In this document: positions 36,096 to 48,540 of the stretch, piece by piece
Layout of the letters: every line of letters begins with the position of its first letter
Numbering within the stretch: the stretch's first letter is position 1
NCBI GenBank assembly: GCA_036850595.1
Contig: CM072154.1
Span: 11,601,330-11,665,329 of the forward strand
Origin: Rhyacichthys aspro
Lineage: Eukaryota > Chordata > Actinopteri > Gobiiformes > Rhyacichthyidae
Length of the DNA stretch: 64,000 bases
Direction of reading: 5' to 3'
Made by a program: the position numbers and the translations under genes
Notes under the pieces: generated by a model
Databases searched by the model: none
Seen by the model: the letters and a program-made list of their open reading frames with translations, nothing else
Told to the model about the DNA's origin: nothing

Positions 36096-39000
36096 CAGAG
36101 GGGTGCTCTTTTGAAGGAGAATGAGGAGAATTGAAAATGGCCGGTGTTGTGAAAGAGGCGAGATGAAGAAAGCCAATCTTCCTGTGAGGCCAGAGAAGAG
36201 GGAGAACCCCGGAGAAATAGACAGAGGGAGAGCCTTTTTGTCTATGAAAAAGGGAAATTAACAGTAACAGGGTAAAGTCCTGTGTGAAGTATGACTTTGA
36301 TAGAATAATCCTTACCCTGGGAAACTAACTCTTGTGTGCTCTAGTCTGCTGGCTTGTTGGTGCAGCCACAAGCCACAGGGAGGTGCTGTGACAGTGGGGG
36401 CTTTGACAATAAAGCTCCTCTCACCAGCAGCACTGCTCATCAGGCAGTGTGCCGCTCCAGAGCACACGCTGTTTTTTCTCACAGACAGAAAAGTAACGAT
36501 ACAAGTAGGTCCTATAAAAACTTTTTGCTCACGTAACAAGAATGGATGGCAGCAGAAGTTTCAGACAAGCCTTGTTTCGTCATGTCTTGTGGTACTACAA
36601 GCAGACGTTCCAGATTTACCTGCCGTTTGGTAATCAAGATTCCCTTTCTGTCATCAAGGTGCTTTGTTTTCTATTCAAGGCCTCGTGTTTGCTAAACCTC
36701 CAAACTGCAATTGTTTTGTTTGTATTACGCAACTGGAATAAAATGCAAGTCACAAAAAGAAGGGGACGTCTCCACAGAATGTAAACCAAACAAAGAACTA
36801 TCAGCTCTTCACATTTGCTCCTTTACCCTTTTGTGCTTTTCAGGCGCTGATGAGTGTCATTTATTTGTCTGCTGGTTAATTTATTTAGCCACTATACTCT
36901 GGGGCATCCACATGGTATAATAAAAAGCGAGGTGATTTGTTTTGTCTCTTTCATTGTTGCGCTGCATATGCTGTCCCTGATGGTTTGGTTTGTACAGCGA
37001 CTGTAGGATGGGAGTCAGTATATTAATCAAGATGTTGACAAAATAATGCATCCCGGATCCTGCCAGGTCCCACTGGCCTGCGTCAAGACACGTCCCAAAA
37101 ATCTATTCTGTAACAGAGGGTCATTCGTTCTTTGGTTCTTCTATCTATATGATACATGGCAGCTCAAAGTGCTCGCAGGATTCGCTGTCACATGGATTCA
37201 GTTCCCAAACCACGTCCTTGGCTCTGACCTTCATCCAGCTTCTGCACACTTAAGGAGCAGTTGCCATGGGCTTTTCTTGTCAGGCCTGGCCTACAAAGTG
37301 AATTGGTAAAACTAGCCTTTTCACCCCGTGGGCTGTTCTGCTCCTTCGCACCATAGAAAGATGTTCTGTGGTGTCATCTCACTCCCAAACCAAAACAAAT
37401 GAGTCAGAATATTCAATTTACTCTTTTAACTTTTTATTCATTCTTTCCTTTTGTAGTTCTCTGGATACCCACGCTCTTACCTTTCACACATTGTACATCT
37501 TTTTCACTCTGACCCTTTCACTGTCGGCTGCACGACATTTTTCTTTTCCGCCGTTTCTCTCAACTGCTTTCAAGGCCTTTTGAGAGAACCGTTCCCTCCC
37601 CAACGTTAACAAATGAAATGAATGAAAACCACTCGTATGTGACTCATCTACAGGGGGATGCTCCATTATACCGCAGGTTTGCTCAAACACAAGTCTCGCT
37701 GTGATTGGCTATAAGCAAGACTAAGAAGAGTTACCCTCGGTAGCTCCAAAGGCAAGCAAGTGGAATAATGGCAGGCCTGGAGAGGGAGCCTTGCACAATG
37801 TTTTTAGCTGTTTGAAAATTGATTTATTCTTACCGATCCAATGAATCCCATGTATTCTCAACCAATGGCTGAAGGATGAAAGGTATCATTTGTCAGAAAG
37901 CCACTGGTCCACTCAAAGGGACAGAAATTGTTTGTGAACACGCATAAAAACCGTGTATGTACATGCCTCACTTATGTGACATCAAGTTACCTTTTTGTTT
38001 CAGAAGTGGAGCCACTATTGTGAGAAATGGGCTAAACTTTTCAGGACAAGGAGCATAATTTTACCTGTTTCATTCTCCTCAATGTTGTTTAGATTGTGTT
38101 TGGGTCTTTCACTCAAATAAACCACTATATTTCAATGAAATGTTGTGACAGCCCTGCGTGACAGACTGCCTTTACAAAACAATGTTGAAGCTTTTCAATA
38201 TGGTGAATGAAGAAGGAACCTCTCCATTTTCTTTCATGCAGAATGTTTGTTATGTTTTCCTTTTCCCCGAGGAGAAGTTAACAACCTTGAAGCATTGTAA
38301 ACATCAACCAAACTTGGAATAAAACAGAGATTATCAAAGGGATATTCCTATGAAAGCAAACATCTGCTATGATAAGTTATCGTCAAATAATATCTCAGGA
38401 TCGATTCATACACCAGTTTTCTCCCACAAGCATTTTTTATTCCTTTCTTTTACTGCACTGTTATCTTGATAAACAGTGAGGTTTATCACATTCCGGCAAT
38501 TGTTTTTGATTTTATTCATTATTTCAGCCTACTCTGTGATAACACAATCGCACAACGTCTTAACAGTCTTGTCATGTTGATATTAAAGGGAAGACCTGAA
38601 AAGTCAAATTAGTGAGAATAAAAGAAATAGACTTTTTGAGAGAAGGGCTTAGTCAGATGCCAATCATGCAACGTGAAAGGCAGCTAATTCCTCTAAGGGA
38701 GGTAACGGGGTTCAATGTGAAGGCAAGGACACTCTCCTCTATAGATGGCAAAACAGTCATACAGCAAGCCGCGCGCTAAAATAAAGCACAGTCAATTCAA
38801 ACAACACCACCACTGTGCTGGGATCCCCCCCTCCCCATCCCAGCTTTTCCCTGTATCCTACGATCAGAACTGTCCCTCCTGCCTCACACGGCCATTCGTT
38901 CCCTCCCACTCTCCCTGCTCACATCCAGCTCTGCTTCCTCCCGTCATAAATCTGGATAAATCCACAAACCACTGTCTGGCATGCTCCATCTGTCTCGCTC

Positions 39001-42000
39001 ACTCATGTACCGCGAGAGTAAACCTCTCTGCATACCTGCCCGCCCGCCAGCTCTCCTCTGGCTTACTTTAAAGAAGGAGGAAAGTAGCACGACTGTACGG
39101 CGCGATGAAAGTCAAAAGACTGGCCTCTACGTGTCAGCCCGCTATTACTCGTCTCGATAAAACTTTTGAAATGTACTCAAGTCAACTCTGAACTGTATTA
39201 ACCACAGATTGGCTCTGATTCTTACATATTTGAACAGTCATGATATTAATATAATTACTCTATATAATGTTCCCTTTATTGCCAAGTTTACTACCAAAAA
39301 CTACCTAGATGAAAGTGTATCATGCAAGAAAGAAGAATGGATTCATATTTTAGGTACACTCTGCCTTTTCAACACCATTTTCAAATTAGAAAACATATGG
39401 TCCTGGGCACAAAAGCAAGCTGGCGCCTTTATTCGAATCAGGTAATGTCAGAAGGTAGCAGCAAGTGTCACACAACAAGAGGCCTTTGATATTCGCCATG
39501 AGGGAACGCAGGAGGAGGGTGCCTTGTATCGACAGTGGAGTGCTAAAACACACATGTAACACATACACACACAGACAATGACCCAGCGGTGCAGATTGGG
39601 CTCATTAAATCCCACCCACCCTTTCCCACCAATACCACCAGGGTCCCGACCACACGGCGGGTCAATGCCTAACCACGGGGGGCCACGTGTTAGCATTCAG
39701 CAGTGTGAGAAACAACAACACCAGTGGGCTCATATCATCATCCACCTTGCAGCTCGCAGGGCCTGACATCTCCTCACGGTGCTATTGTTTCGCCTGAGTG
39801 CTGCTCTCTTGCCCTTTTCTCTCCACAAGAGCGCTCGGGAAAGGCTGCGCGGACGGGAGGTGGGGGCTTGTTTAGACAGCAGGGGACCCCCACCAGCACT
39901 CAGTGGCAAATATCAAGTATGACTGGCCAGCAGAGGCAAAGAGGAGTTTGACATGAAAAGAATCCTATCTTTACGAGTGCGCCGTGTGGATTATTTTCTG
40001 TGAATGGCACTAGGTTCCTAACAAAAGCCAAAATCGATTCCTTACCTTTTTATTGTCGTTATGGAGGATTCGCAGACATGAAAAAAAGAAGAAAACATTG
40101 CGTTAGTTTTATGTATCCTTGACGAGACATTGGGTTAGAAGCACATCAAAATTTACTGTCAGACTATTAAAACCACTTCCAGGTTTCAGAGGTTAAACCG
40201 AGTGCTTACAAACCTCAAATAATGATGAATCAAGATTTGTTATGATGGCACTTAAATCGGATGCTTTCTTGCTTAGTGTGTGGGTATTTCTCCAAGAATG
40301 TGCTGTGACATGTGTTGGAGATAATGAGAGGGGCTTTTGTGGCTTAACTAAAAAACACAGCGCTCCCTGTTTCTTGTTAATATTGAGTGAAGCCGTTATT
40401 TCTTTGCATTCGTCGTTGTTTATTTCCACTGAAGAAAAAACAATCAGCCAGTATATGAATATTATTCCATGGATTGCTTTTTAGCCTGAATTGACTTTTG
40501 CAGTTGACCTTGGTAAACATCCCCAAGGACAATGGGCGACCAGAGTGAGTCAGCATTTCTGTAGCCGTTCATTTTCCTGACATGAGTTGACGTATGCATG
40601 CAAGGCCTTTTCAAGACTTCTCTCATTTAAAACAACCGCCAGCCTATTCTATTCCTGCTTTTCCTCAGGTCAAGACATGAACAGAAACACACCAATAGTT
40701 TAATGCTATTTCTATAAGCGCTACACTTCTATATCTAGTCCACCCAGGTTTTGTCAGATTATAATAATCACAAGGAAATCGCTTATGACACCCTAATACC
40801 CTTTGGAATGAAGCCGATATAAGGATGCAGACACATCCTAACCGCTCCTCTATATGTTAAAATAACCTTTGATTTATTCATTTCACGCCCCCCACAGTAG
40901 ACTCCTTATCTCAACATGAGACCCTCAACACTTCCTACCAATCTACTGCTACATTTAAATTACAGCAGCCGCGGTTTTTACATTCGGCGTGTGAAACGGG
41001 CCCGCAGAAGGAACACCACCTGCCATCAACACAATCAGCCTGCTATCAACAAAAACAAACTAAAAAGTGTGTCACACCATTAATGTAGGTTACTGATGCA
41101 AAACCACTTGTCTCACCACCATCATGTTTTCACTTGCTGTAATATTGCTTTCTTTGGTCCCTCCTTTTACTATTTATATGAGATGGATACAATTTATTTC
41201 TTCTTTACAAATAATACAAAGAGTGATGATGAAATGAGCAAGGGCATTCGGTGTGCTGTCTCTTAGAAGATACGAGACCCACTGAATCTCATGAATAAAT
41301 GAATGAATTAAAATTCATCTAATCATACTTGAGGAATTCCCACTCCCATACACACACGTATCACTCCTGCTGGATAGCAAAGAAAGCGCCGTCAGGAGTT
41401 GTACTGGCAAACAAACACATAATCTCAGAGTACACCATCAAGGGGGGCTTGCTATGGCAACAGCACGCATCACCTTTCGCGTCTCTGTGCGTGATTCTTC
41501 ATGAAGATTTGTGGCTCATCAGTGACAACAGTTGATTGGCACTCTGTTGGTGTTGTGTATGTTATTATTTGCGCTCCGAATCAATGAGATGTAAATACAG
41601 GACTTTCATTTTTAGACGATATCAGTGTTTATTCTGAGATTGTACATATCCACCCACTGAATGATTGCAGTGGATATCAGTGCATTGCTCTTCCTAGTGA
41701 CATTTTTCATTCTGTGATGCAGTTTGGCCGACAGAGTTAAGTTCATTATTCATCTTTATCTATCAAGTAACAGCTTTTTAACTTTATTTTTTTAATTGTT
41801 TAATTAAAAACAGTAAAAACAACTAAATCACTTCTTTAAATCACATGTGCATACAGGGTCTGAGGAAGCCTTTCAGAGGTATAACATCACTTTTTAATGC
41901 CTTAAGGTTTGCTCGTTGTTTCCCATACTGTGCACGGCTGGTCGTGAGAGATCCAAGGCAGAAAGCTCATTACCACATTTCCTAAATGTTTAAAAAAATA

Positions 42001-43087
42001 ACATTTAAGTGAAGACTGAGCTTTACACTTGTATACTTATTCCTTCTTGACAGCGCTACAGGAGCAAGCTGTTTCAAAATGAGTCCGGAGACCACAACAT
42101 GCTCTAATTGATATGACCTTTAATTGCTCATTGAGTGCAGAGAAAAGAAGAGGAAGACATCAAGCCAGTCCGCTGTGGCTCGGGCTAAAGAGGCGCTGTG
42201 TAGATTGGCCTACACTCCCAGGCCCCGTGGACATAATTAAACCTGAATAACAAACACTTACACAAGAGCTCTACTCTCCTGAACAGGATTCTGAAAACAT
42301 CCAGGACACCGGCCTGCTGCTCTTTTAGCAGGACCCTCAATCAGCGTGGATTTGTTCCTGTGTTGAGAATATAATTGGAGCCTGAACAATTATGGCCAAC
42401 ATAAAATAGGGTCCTGTTATCCACGGCCTGAATTAGATTAGTTATAACTTGAGCCTCTGGACGGCAGTTGATCTCTGCTAACAGTTCGCTCAGTTTTTAA
42501 AACACACATGAAATTGATGGATAACTTATTATGGTAACATCCCAGGCATTTTTTGCTATAAAATATTGGGAATTACTCATATCCAAAACCTGGCCTGAGC
42601 CCAATCCCTGCAATGAATCATATACTTATACCTCCTCCATTGTGTTAAAATGGATCATTTAGGCCCCAGAATCAGAATCATTCAGTTACAAAGAGCTAAC
42701 ATCACATTTCTAATACATTTCATTTGCGTCAGGAACACCAACATTATATCACTAAAAAACTCTGCATTTATGTCACTTAATTGTTGCCTGTTCAAGACTG
42801 TAAGAATCCAATGTGAATAAAACAAGTAAAAGTTATTTTTTATAATGATTTTTAAATGAAATGAATGATGTTCAGTGACATTGCTTTTTAAATAAATTAC
42901 TATTGAGGAATAATAAAAAACTCAAAGAGTGCATTTATTTACTTTTATGGAACAAAAAGCCTTGAACACCCCAGTACTGCTTTTTTATAATAAGTGGCGT
43001 ATTTGGCAGCAGGATAAATTTTGTATGTATTTACAGCGTAAGTTTGCTTAGAATTAGTCATTGTGATGAATTTCCTGTCTTGTAGAA
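36096..43087. other. intronic stretch without recognised genes
   Basis: I see no exon, RNA gene or transposon. A small imperfect hairpin lies at 38455-38476 (CACTGTTATC against GATAAACAGTG, one bulge). A CCAAGGTCA motif lies at 40505-40513 on the minus strand. The 42.4-43.0 kb part is strongly AT-rich. Confidence 0.65.
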
Positions 43088-43440
43088 GTGAGTGCTCAGC
43101 TTCAGGTTGGCTCTGGGCTTAAATTCTCCTCTGGGGCAGTGGCCGCAGCGCTTTGGACTGCTATGTATTCAGAGCAGCAAACTGCTGGTCACCAGATGAG
43201 CCCCCTGGTGGGGGTCAGTGCTGGCCTTTTCAAGACCTCCATCATCTCCACCTGCAGTCTGCCCACACCCCAGAGAGCTGCCACTGGAGCAGTTCAGAAT
43301 GCAGGTGCTGGGCGTCTAGACGAGGGCCTCATTAGCTTTCCTGCAGCTCACCAGCTAGTGATTGCACAGGCCTAAGCTGCCTGGCCTAGAGGGAGGGGAC
43401 AGCTCCTGATTGAGAGCGTGCTTTATTACGGGGGCTTAGG
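43088..43440. other. GC-richer, CAG-rich intronic block
   Basis: About 350 bp of distinctly higher GC in an AT-rich neighbourhood, holding the reverse CTCF-like motif. A 95-codon + strand frame (43088-43375) spans it but has no recognisable domain and no flanking splice logic, so it is not called coding. CpG is not dense enough to suggest a CpG island. Confidence 0.4.
43197..43211 (-). promoter_or_regulatory. candidate CTCF binding site (reverse)
   Basis: The minus strand reads CCACCAGGGGGCTCA. Compared with the CTCF core CCASYAGRKGGCRS it matches through CCACCAGGGGGC and departs only in the last bases. It faces left, so together with the forward motif at 18.06 kb it makes a convergent pair about 25 kb apart. 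Confidence 0.5.
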
Positions 43441-46400
43441 TGGGGACTTCAGGATTAACACATAAGTCTTCCACCTTCATGGGTGTGAAAAGGACTTGTA
43501 GTGCTGTGTGCAGCTGGAGGGTAAGTGCAGCACACAGAGTGAAACAGCTTTTCTCACTTTGCATTGATAGACTGACCAGAGGCTTAACACTCACGTCCTG
43601 TAGGTCTGGATGGATTTGTGTTACTTACAACAGTCAAACTAAATCTCTTAAGGCTAGGGAGAAATGTTAATTCCAGTTAATTAGTTTTAATAACTTTCCT
43701 TCTCAATGTGAGCCTGTGTGTTTATGTACGTCCCACATTGTATGAGAAACCTCTAAGTGCCCTCTAATTGTTTCAGCTCAGCTTTTCACTGGAGGCGAGA
43801 GCTGGTCAAATAAGTGTCAGCATGTGCCCTTTCCTTTCAGAGACCTCTTACTAGTTAGACCTAAAGCCAAACTGTCCTTCATAGCGCCTGAGCATCAGCC
43901 ACAGGTGAGTGACATCTCCTGACCTCCATGTGCTACATTTTGTGGGCATGATTGTCCTTACCTTGTAAGTTCAGTGTACACACTGAGAGAACTGTTCTAC
44001 TCAATTCCACATGATAAACTATAAATATAAGGCTCAAGTGGAGGGTTTTTTAGTAAAAAAATCTATTTGAATTGCAAAATGCAAGTCATTTGCATGCCTG
44101 CACTTTCAGGTAGAATAGATATATCTCTAACTTTCAGATAGCATTCAAGCTTAATGTTTATAGTCAAGAGAAGTTCACACCTCTATATATATTACCACAG
44201 CCACTTTCTTCAGATGATTAAGTGATAAGAAAGAAAGTCAAAACAATAGTGAAACAAACAACTTTTCTCGGCTGAGCCTTTTTGCATAATTACGTTGCCT
44301 GAGGGCCAACTAATTCACTGAAATCTGTTCTCTACAGGGGGAGGGAGACCTAAAATAGCAGCCTCTGATTGTCACACAATTGGCTTAGACGGCACTGTGC
44401 AGCTGTGCTCTGAGCTTGTCTGTCTGTCATTTAACTGATTGCTGTGTGGCTGCCAACCTATCAGGTGCATCACTACTCAATTCTGGGCTGCAATGCATGC
44501 CACAAAAATGTCCCTAATTCCTTCCTGAAACACTGGGTCAAAACATGAGAGTGTATATATTACACATTTCTTCTAAATGTATTCCATTTTTGATTACCTC
44601 AATGCCACTGTGGCAGAGTTCAAAGAGAGGACTGTACAGCTGCAATGCTGAACAGACGAACCAAACCCCACCCCAATATTAGAGGAAAAGAACAAAAGGA
44701 GAATGAGAGAGAAAGCAGACAGTGGATTCCAGGACAGTCCTCGTTAATTAATGGGCTAGAAGAGTGATAAAACACCTATATACCTTGCGGGCATATTACT
44801 CTCTGCCAATCACTTCATCTTTTTAGATGACAGCGTAAAGTCCCATATGTATCCTGTTTGGAACATTGTGAGTTTATCATTTATTATCAGCTTCAGGTTA
44901 ATTAAAAGTCAGAAGACATAGTCTACTGTAGCAGGGAACAAAAAAAAACATTTTAAATATGATCAACAGTCGGTGATTTAAAAAAATATGAACCGGGAAT
45001 GAGTTGCCTCTCGTCCTTTAGTTTCCTACTGTGGGTTTGCTGACGTGATGTTTCTGCAGGTATATTTTGCTGCCACAGCCTCTATATGATATTATATTCA
45101 CTTATCTATAAACGGTCTATGATTGTTAGAAAGTGTTTTGAATTAATTATTATTATATAGTGTAATGACTATTGTAAAATATCTAGAACTAAAGTACTAG
45201 CATATTATCAGTGGCTCCAGAGCTTCTGCAGCAAAGTCTGAGACATTTTCTAAGGTGTCAACTCGCTGTCGAATAACAAAGTGCCAGTGACTGTGTGGTA
45301 GTGTTTTCCAATCTTAATTAGCCTTGTCTGTGTATCTGATTCCAGACATGCCTGAAGTGCGGTTGATAAAAATGGCGGGTGGTGTATCTGCTCCTGTCTC
45401 TGTTGGAAACAAGGTACAGATAAAAGTGGTATCTGGAGGTTCATGCATGGTGAATCATGTCCACGGTATTTTCTGGTTCTTCCCAAGTCAATAGGCCTGT
45501 AACGTGAGCACAGCACGCGGTTGTCCCTGGGCAGGCTGGCTGAGCTCGCTAATGAAAACAGAGGAAGGGGAGGGAGAGGCCTGTGTCTGAACAAACAGCA
45601 GAGGAATATGTTCAAGGTCACTCCTGGAGAAAAAACAAAAGTGTGATAGAGTGACTGAGCAAGTGATGAGATGATCACCAATCTGGACTCTACAGAAAAG
45701 TTTGGAGCCAGAGAAGCACACTAAAATACTGCAGCCAATGACAGAGAAAGACTATGTAATAGTTCCTAAATAATTCTTTATTTTCACAGTTCACTTATCT
45801 TTTCTAGTGCAGAGGGATTACATGGGCTTTACAACAGTAAAACAAAGCAGTGAGAGAATAAAAAGCACAGGCGCAGAATCCTACTGGGCAGACACAGAAA
45901 TAGGCTTTGTTTCATTTTTATGACCGTTTTAACATCACTTTATCAATAACAAATCAGACATTTTTTTGATAGCGCAGCACTCAAGTAACAAGCAACAAAG
46001 CAATCTATGGACCATTCAAAAAGTGCTGGAGCAAAATGGGCTGTGGCTGCTCAGCGTGTAACAGGAAAAAAATGGGAAGAGGCCTGTCACGAGGACGTCA
46101 GAATCTGGAGTGTTCCAGAAATGCCCAAGTGTGGACATACACTCAGGCGTGACGCTACAGCAAACCTATTATCTACTATTCTGTCACTTCGGCTTTTCTA
46201 CTTCAAACTTGGGACCAGATTCAATTTCAGCGCCACAGATGTCTGCTTCCCTGACCATCAAACTAGCACTTCCCCCTCTTGCCCTTGCTCAGTGGGTGTG
46301 TCCCTTCAGGGAGAGCTCAGTGCTTTTTACAGCACTGCACCCAACCTTACAAAAACACTTAGCACTACTGGCATTTTTCTTCACACTATTAAAAGTGTAA

Positions 46401-48164
46401 GTGCTACAACTAATCAAACAGTGGCCTGTAAACAGACTGACATGTTTGTGTCAAAAATGGTCATTCAGCTCTTAGGGTGTGGAATTCTGTTGGAATTCAG
46501 TATGAAACGTTGGCAGTGTTGTGATTTAAGAAAGCCATTTCGTCTTTGTAAGCTTATCATTTGAATTCTGCCAGAGATATGGCACTGTAAAAGAAGAGCA
46601 TGAGATGCCCAACATCTAAAGGCTGCGGGGCTTTACATCACAGCAAGAGTGATGCTACCTTAAGCCCCAGCTTTTGATCTCTTCCTTTACCTCAATAGAC
46701 CTGCTTCAAAACACACCCAAATCACACCTGTCAGCTACAGAAGGAAACATTTATGTGAGGAATGGCTGTTTAAGAGTCTACCATGTGTAGCCAGTGTAGC
46801 TCTTCATATGCCACTCAGCCAATCAAAGACATGCTGCTTTACAATATTTGTGTCTGTACTATGAAAGCACCAATGATGAACCATAAATAACTACAAAGGT
46901 CTTTCATGCATGCATAGTGTCATTGAATGTGAAGGTCAGTGAGAGCTGTGATGGTAATCTGTGGTCAAAACACGACAGCTAAGAGACACAAGTTCATTTG
47001 TCTCTGTCAGAACAGAGCTCTTTTTTCAGGTTCTGTTGTTTCTGGCCTCTTGCTCCCCCTGACTCTGCGTGGCCTGAAGTTTCCATAACTCAACATTTGA
47101 CTTGATCAGGCTTTTGTCAAAGGGGACCTTGGCTGTGTTCAGTGTTAAACTCACAGAGGAGAATTAAGGAAAGGATGTTAAACAGATCAAACCAGAGGAC
47201 TCCTGGGCCTCTTACTCTCCTCAATCAATACGCAGGATAACAACAGCCAGCATCAAGAGCCAAATGAAGACATGCAAATAAACATGGACATTACAATTTG
47301 GATAGTTACTACACAAAATACACACAACTGCTCTGCTACACAGCCTTCACTAAGACCAGTGGAAAATGTATTCTTGGATAGTTGTAAATAAATCACACAA
47401 TTATTCTTGGCTATATGTATGTATCTACATGAGCAGATCAATGCTTACGATGCTTGCATGCCTAATGCACAGCACAGTCCACTTTCAAATGGACACTACT
47501 GAATTTACTGCACAGCTATTTCAAAACCCAGGAGCTTGTAGTTTCAGGTAGCCACATTGGGCACTGCAAGCGTCCCTCTGGACTATGCACAGTCATACCC
47601 TGACTCAATAAAAGTCTCTTTCTGGGTTTCTCAGCTGGTGTGGCCAATTAGTGTGAAATTTGGTGACAGAACGGTAGAGTCGCTAGGACAGGCCTTGTGT
47701 AATTATTGATCTAAGTTTACTTGCCTGCTTGGGTACATGTGGGGAGAAGAGGACACAGCACAGGCCTGTTCTCATGCAGTGCCTAATTAATTGTGACATA
47801 ATCTGATACTTTAGCTTAAAGTTGTTGAGGATTTTTGATCCCCCCCGCTGCTCTGTGGACTTACAGAGCAGTGCGTTGCACTGTAATTGCAACGCTTTGG
47901 CTTGGTGTCACAATTAGAGTGGAAACCAGCCTTATTATATCCACTGTTATAATCTCTCTCTGCCAGCCCCTATTTACCCCTGCTCTGGTTTTGGTTTCTT
48001 TTCTTTTGACACTGCTCCAATCTGTTCAGGATAGAGACACTAATCCATATGAGTGCAGCTTTTATTGGGGGCTTGTGAAAGGCTATAGATCGGCATACAA
48101 AGTGGATTTTAGCAGGACAGGTGCAATAAGTATAATGGCAGGTATATAAATATTAGTAGGGGTC
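43441..48164. other. intronic stretch without recognised genes
   Basis: Longest frames are 143 codons (minus, 45250-45681) and 185 codons (plus, 46007-46564); neither shows a domain, signal peptide pattern or splice support. TCAAGGTCA is present at 45612-45620. Perfect POU octamers lie at 44088-44095 and 47272-47279. Confidence 0.65.
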
Positions 48165-48184
48165 TAGTAGTAAGTAGTAGTAAG
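48165..48184. repeat. 10-bp tandem duplication
   Basis: TAGTAGTAAG repeated twice head to tail. Confidence 0.85.
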
Positions 48185-48513
48185 TGTCAGGATTACTATT
48201 GCTGCGAATGTGAGGCACAAGTAGGACTATCATATTTTCAATTTGAAAGGGTTTCAACCCAGACTTTCTTGAAGTGAAAACATTTTACATAAAGTACGTT
48301 TTCTGTTAACGAGTTCTGTCTTAAATGTTAAAACTACATATGCATTGTACAATATTTATCTTAGTTACCTAACATTCAAGAAACTGTTTCTCCATTAGAT
48401 CCATGGTAATAACAGGAAGAAAAAAAGTTTATTAGCGCTAATTTGATTATTTTATGGATGAAAAGAAAAAGAAGAAAAGTGCATGAGGTGGTGCTGTAAC
48501 ACAAAGTCATTTG

Positions 48514-48540
48514 TAGAGCAGCTTGAAAGAAGCTGCTCTA
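48514..48540. repeat. perfect 11-bp hairpin, 5-nt loop
   Basis: TAGAGCAGCTT (48514-48524) and AAGCTGCTCTA (48530-48540) are exact reverse complements around the loop GAAAG. The stem does not extend. It is too short for a microRNA precursor. Confidence 0.75.

Noticed and set aside
18056..42206. Similar words TAAAG...CGCTGTGTAGA at about 18056 and 42189
   Set aside because: Shared 11-mers are expected by the hundreds in a 64-kb self-comparison; flanks do not align.
43088..43375. 95-codon + strand frame in the GC-rich block
   Set aside because: GC-rich sequence lengthens random frames; wrong strand for camta1 and no domain.
45250..45681. 143-codon minus-strand reading frame
   Set aside because: No domain; low-complexity Pro/Leu/Ser run; no conserved splice boundaries.
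46007..46564. 185-codon + strand reading frame
   Set aside because: No recognisable domain or coding-like composition; length is compatible with chance in 64 kb over six frames.
16878..47279. Four perfect POU octamers (16878 +, 29325 -, 44088 -, 47272 +)
   Set aside because: The number is about what an AT-rich 64-kb sequence gives by chance; no clustering.
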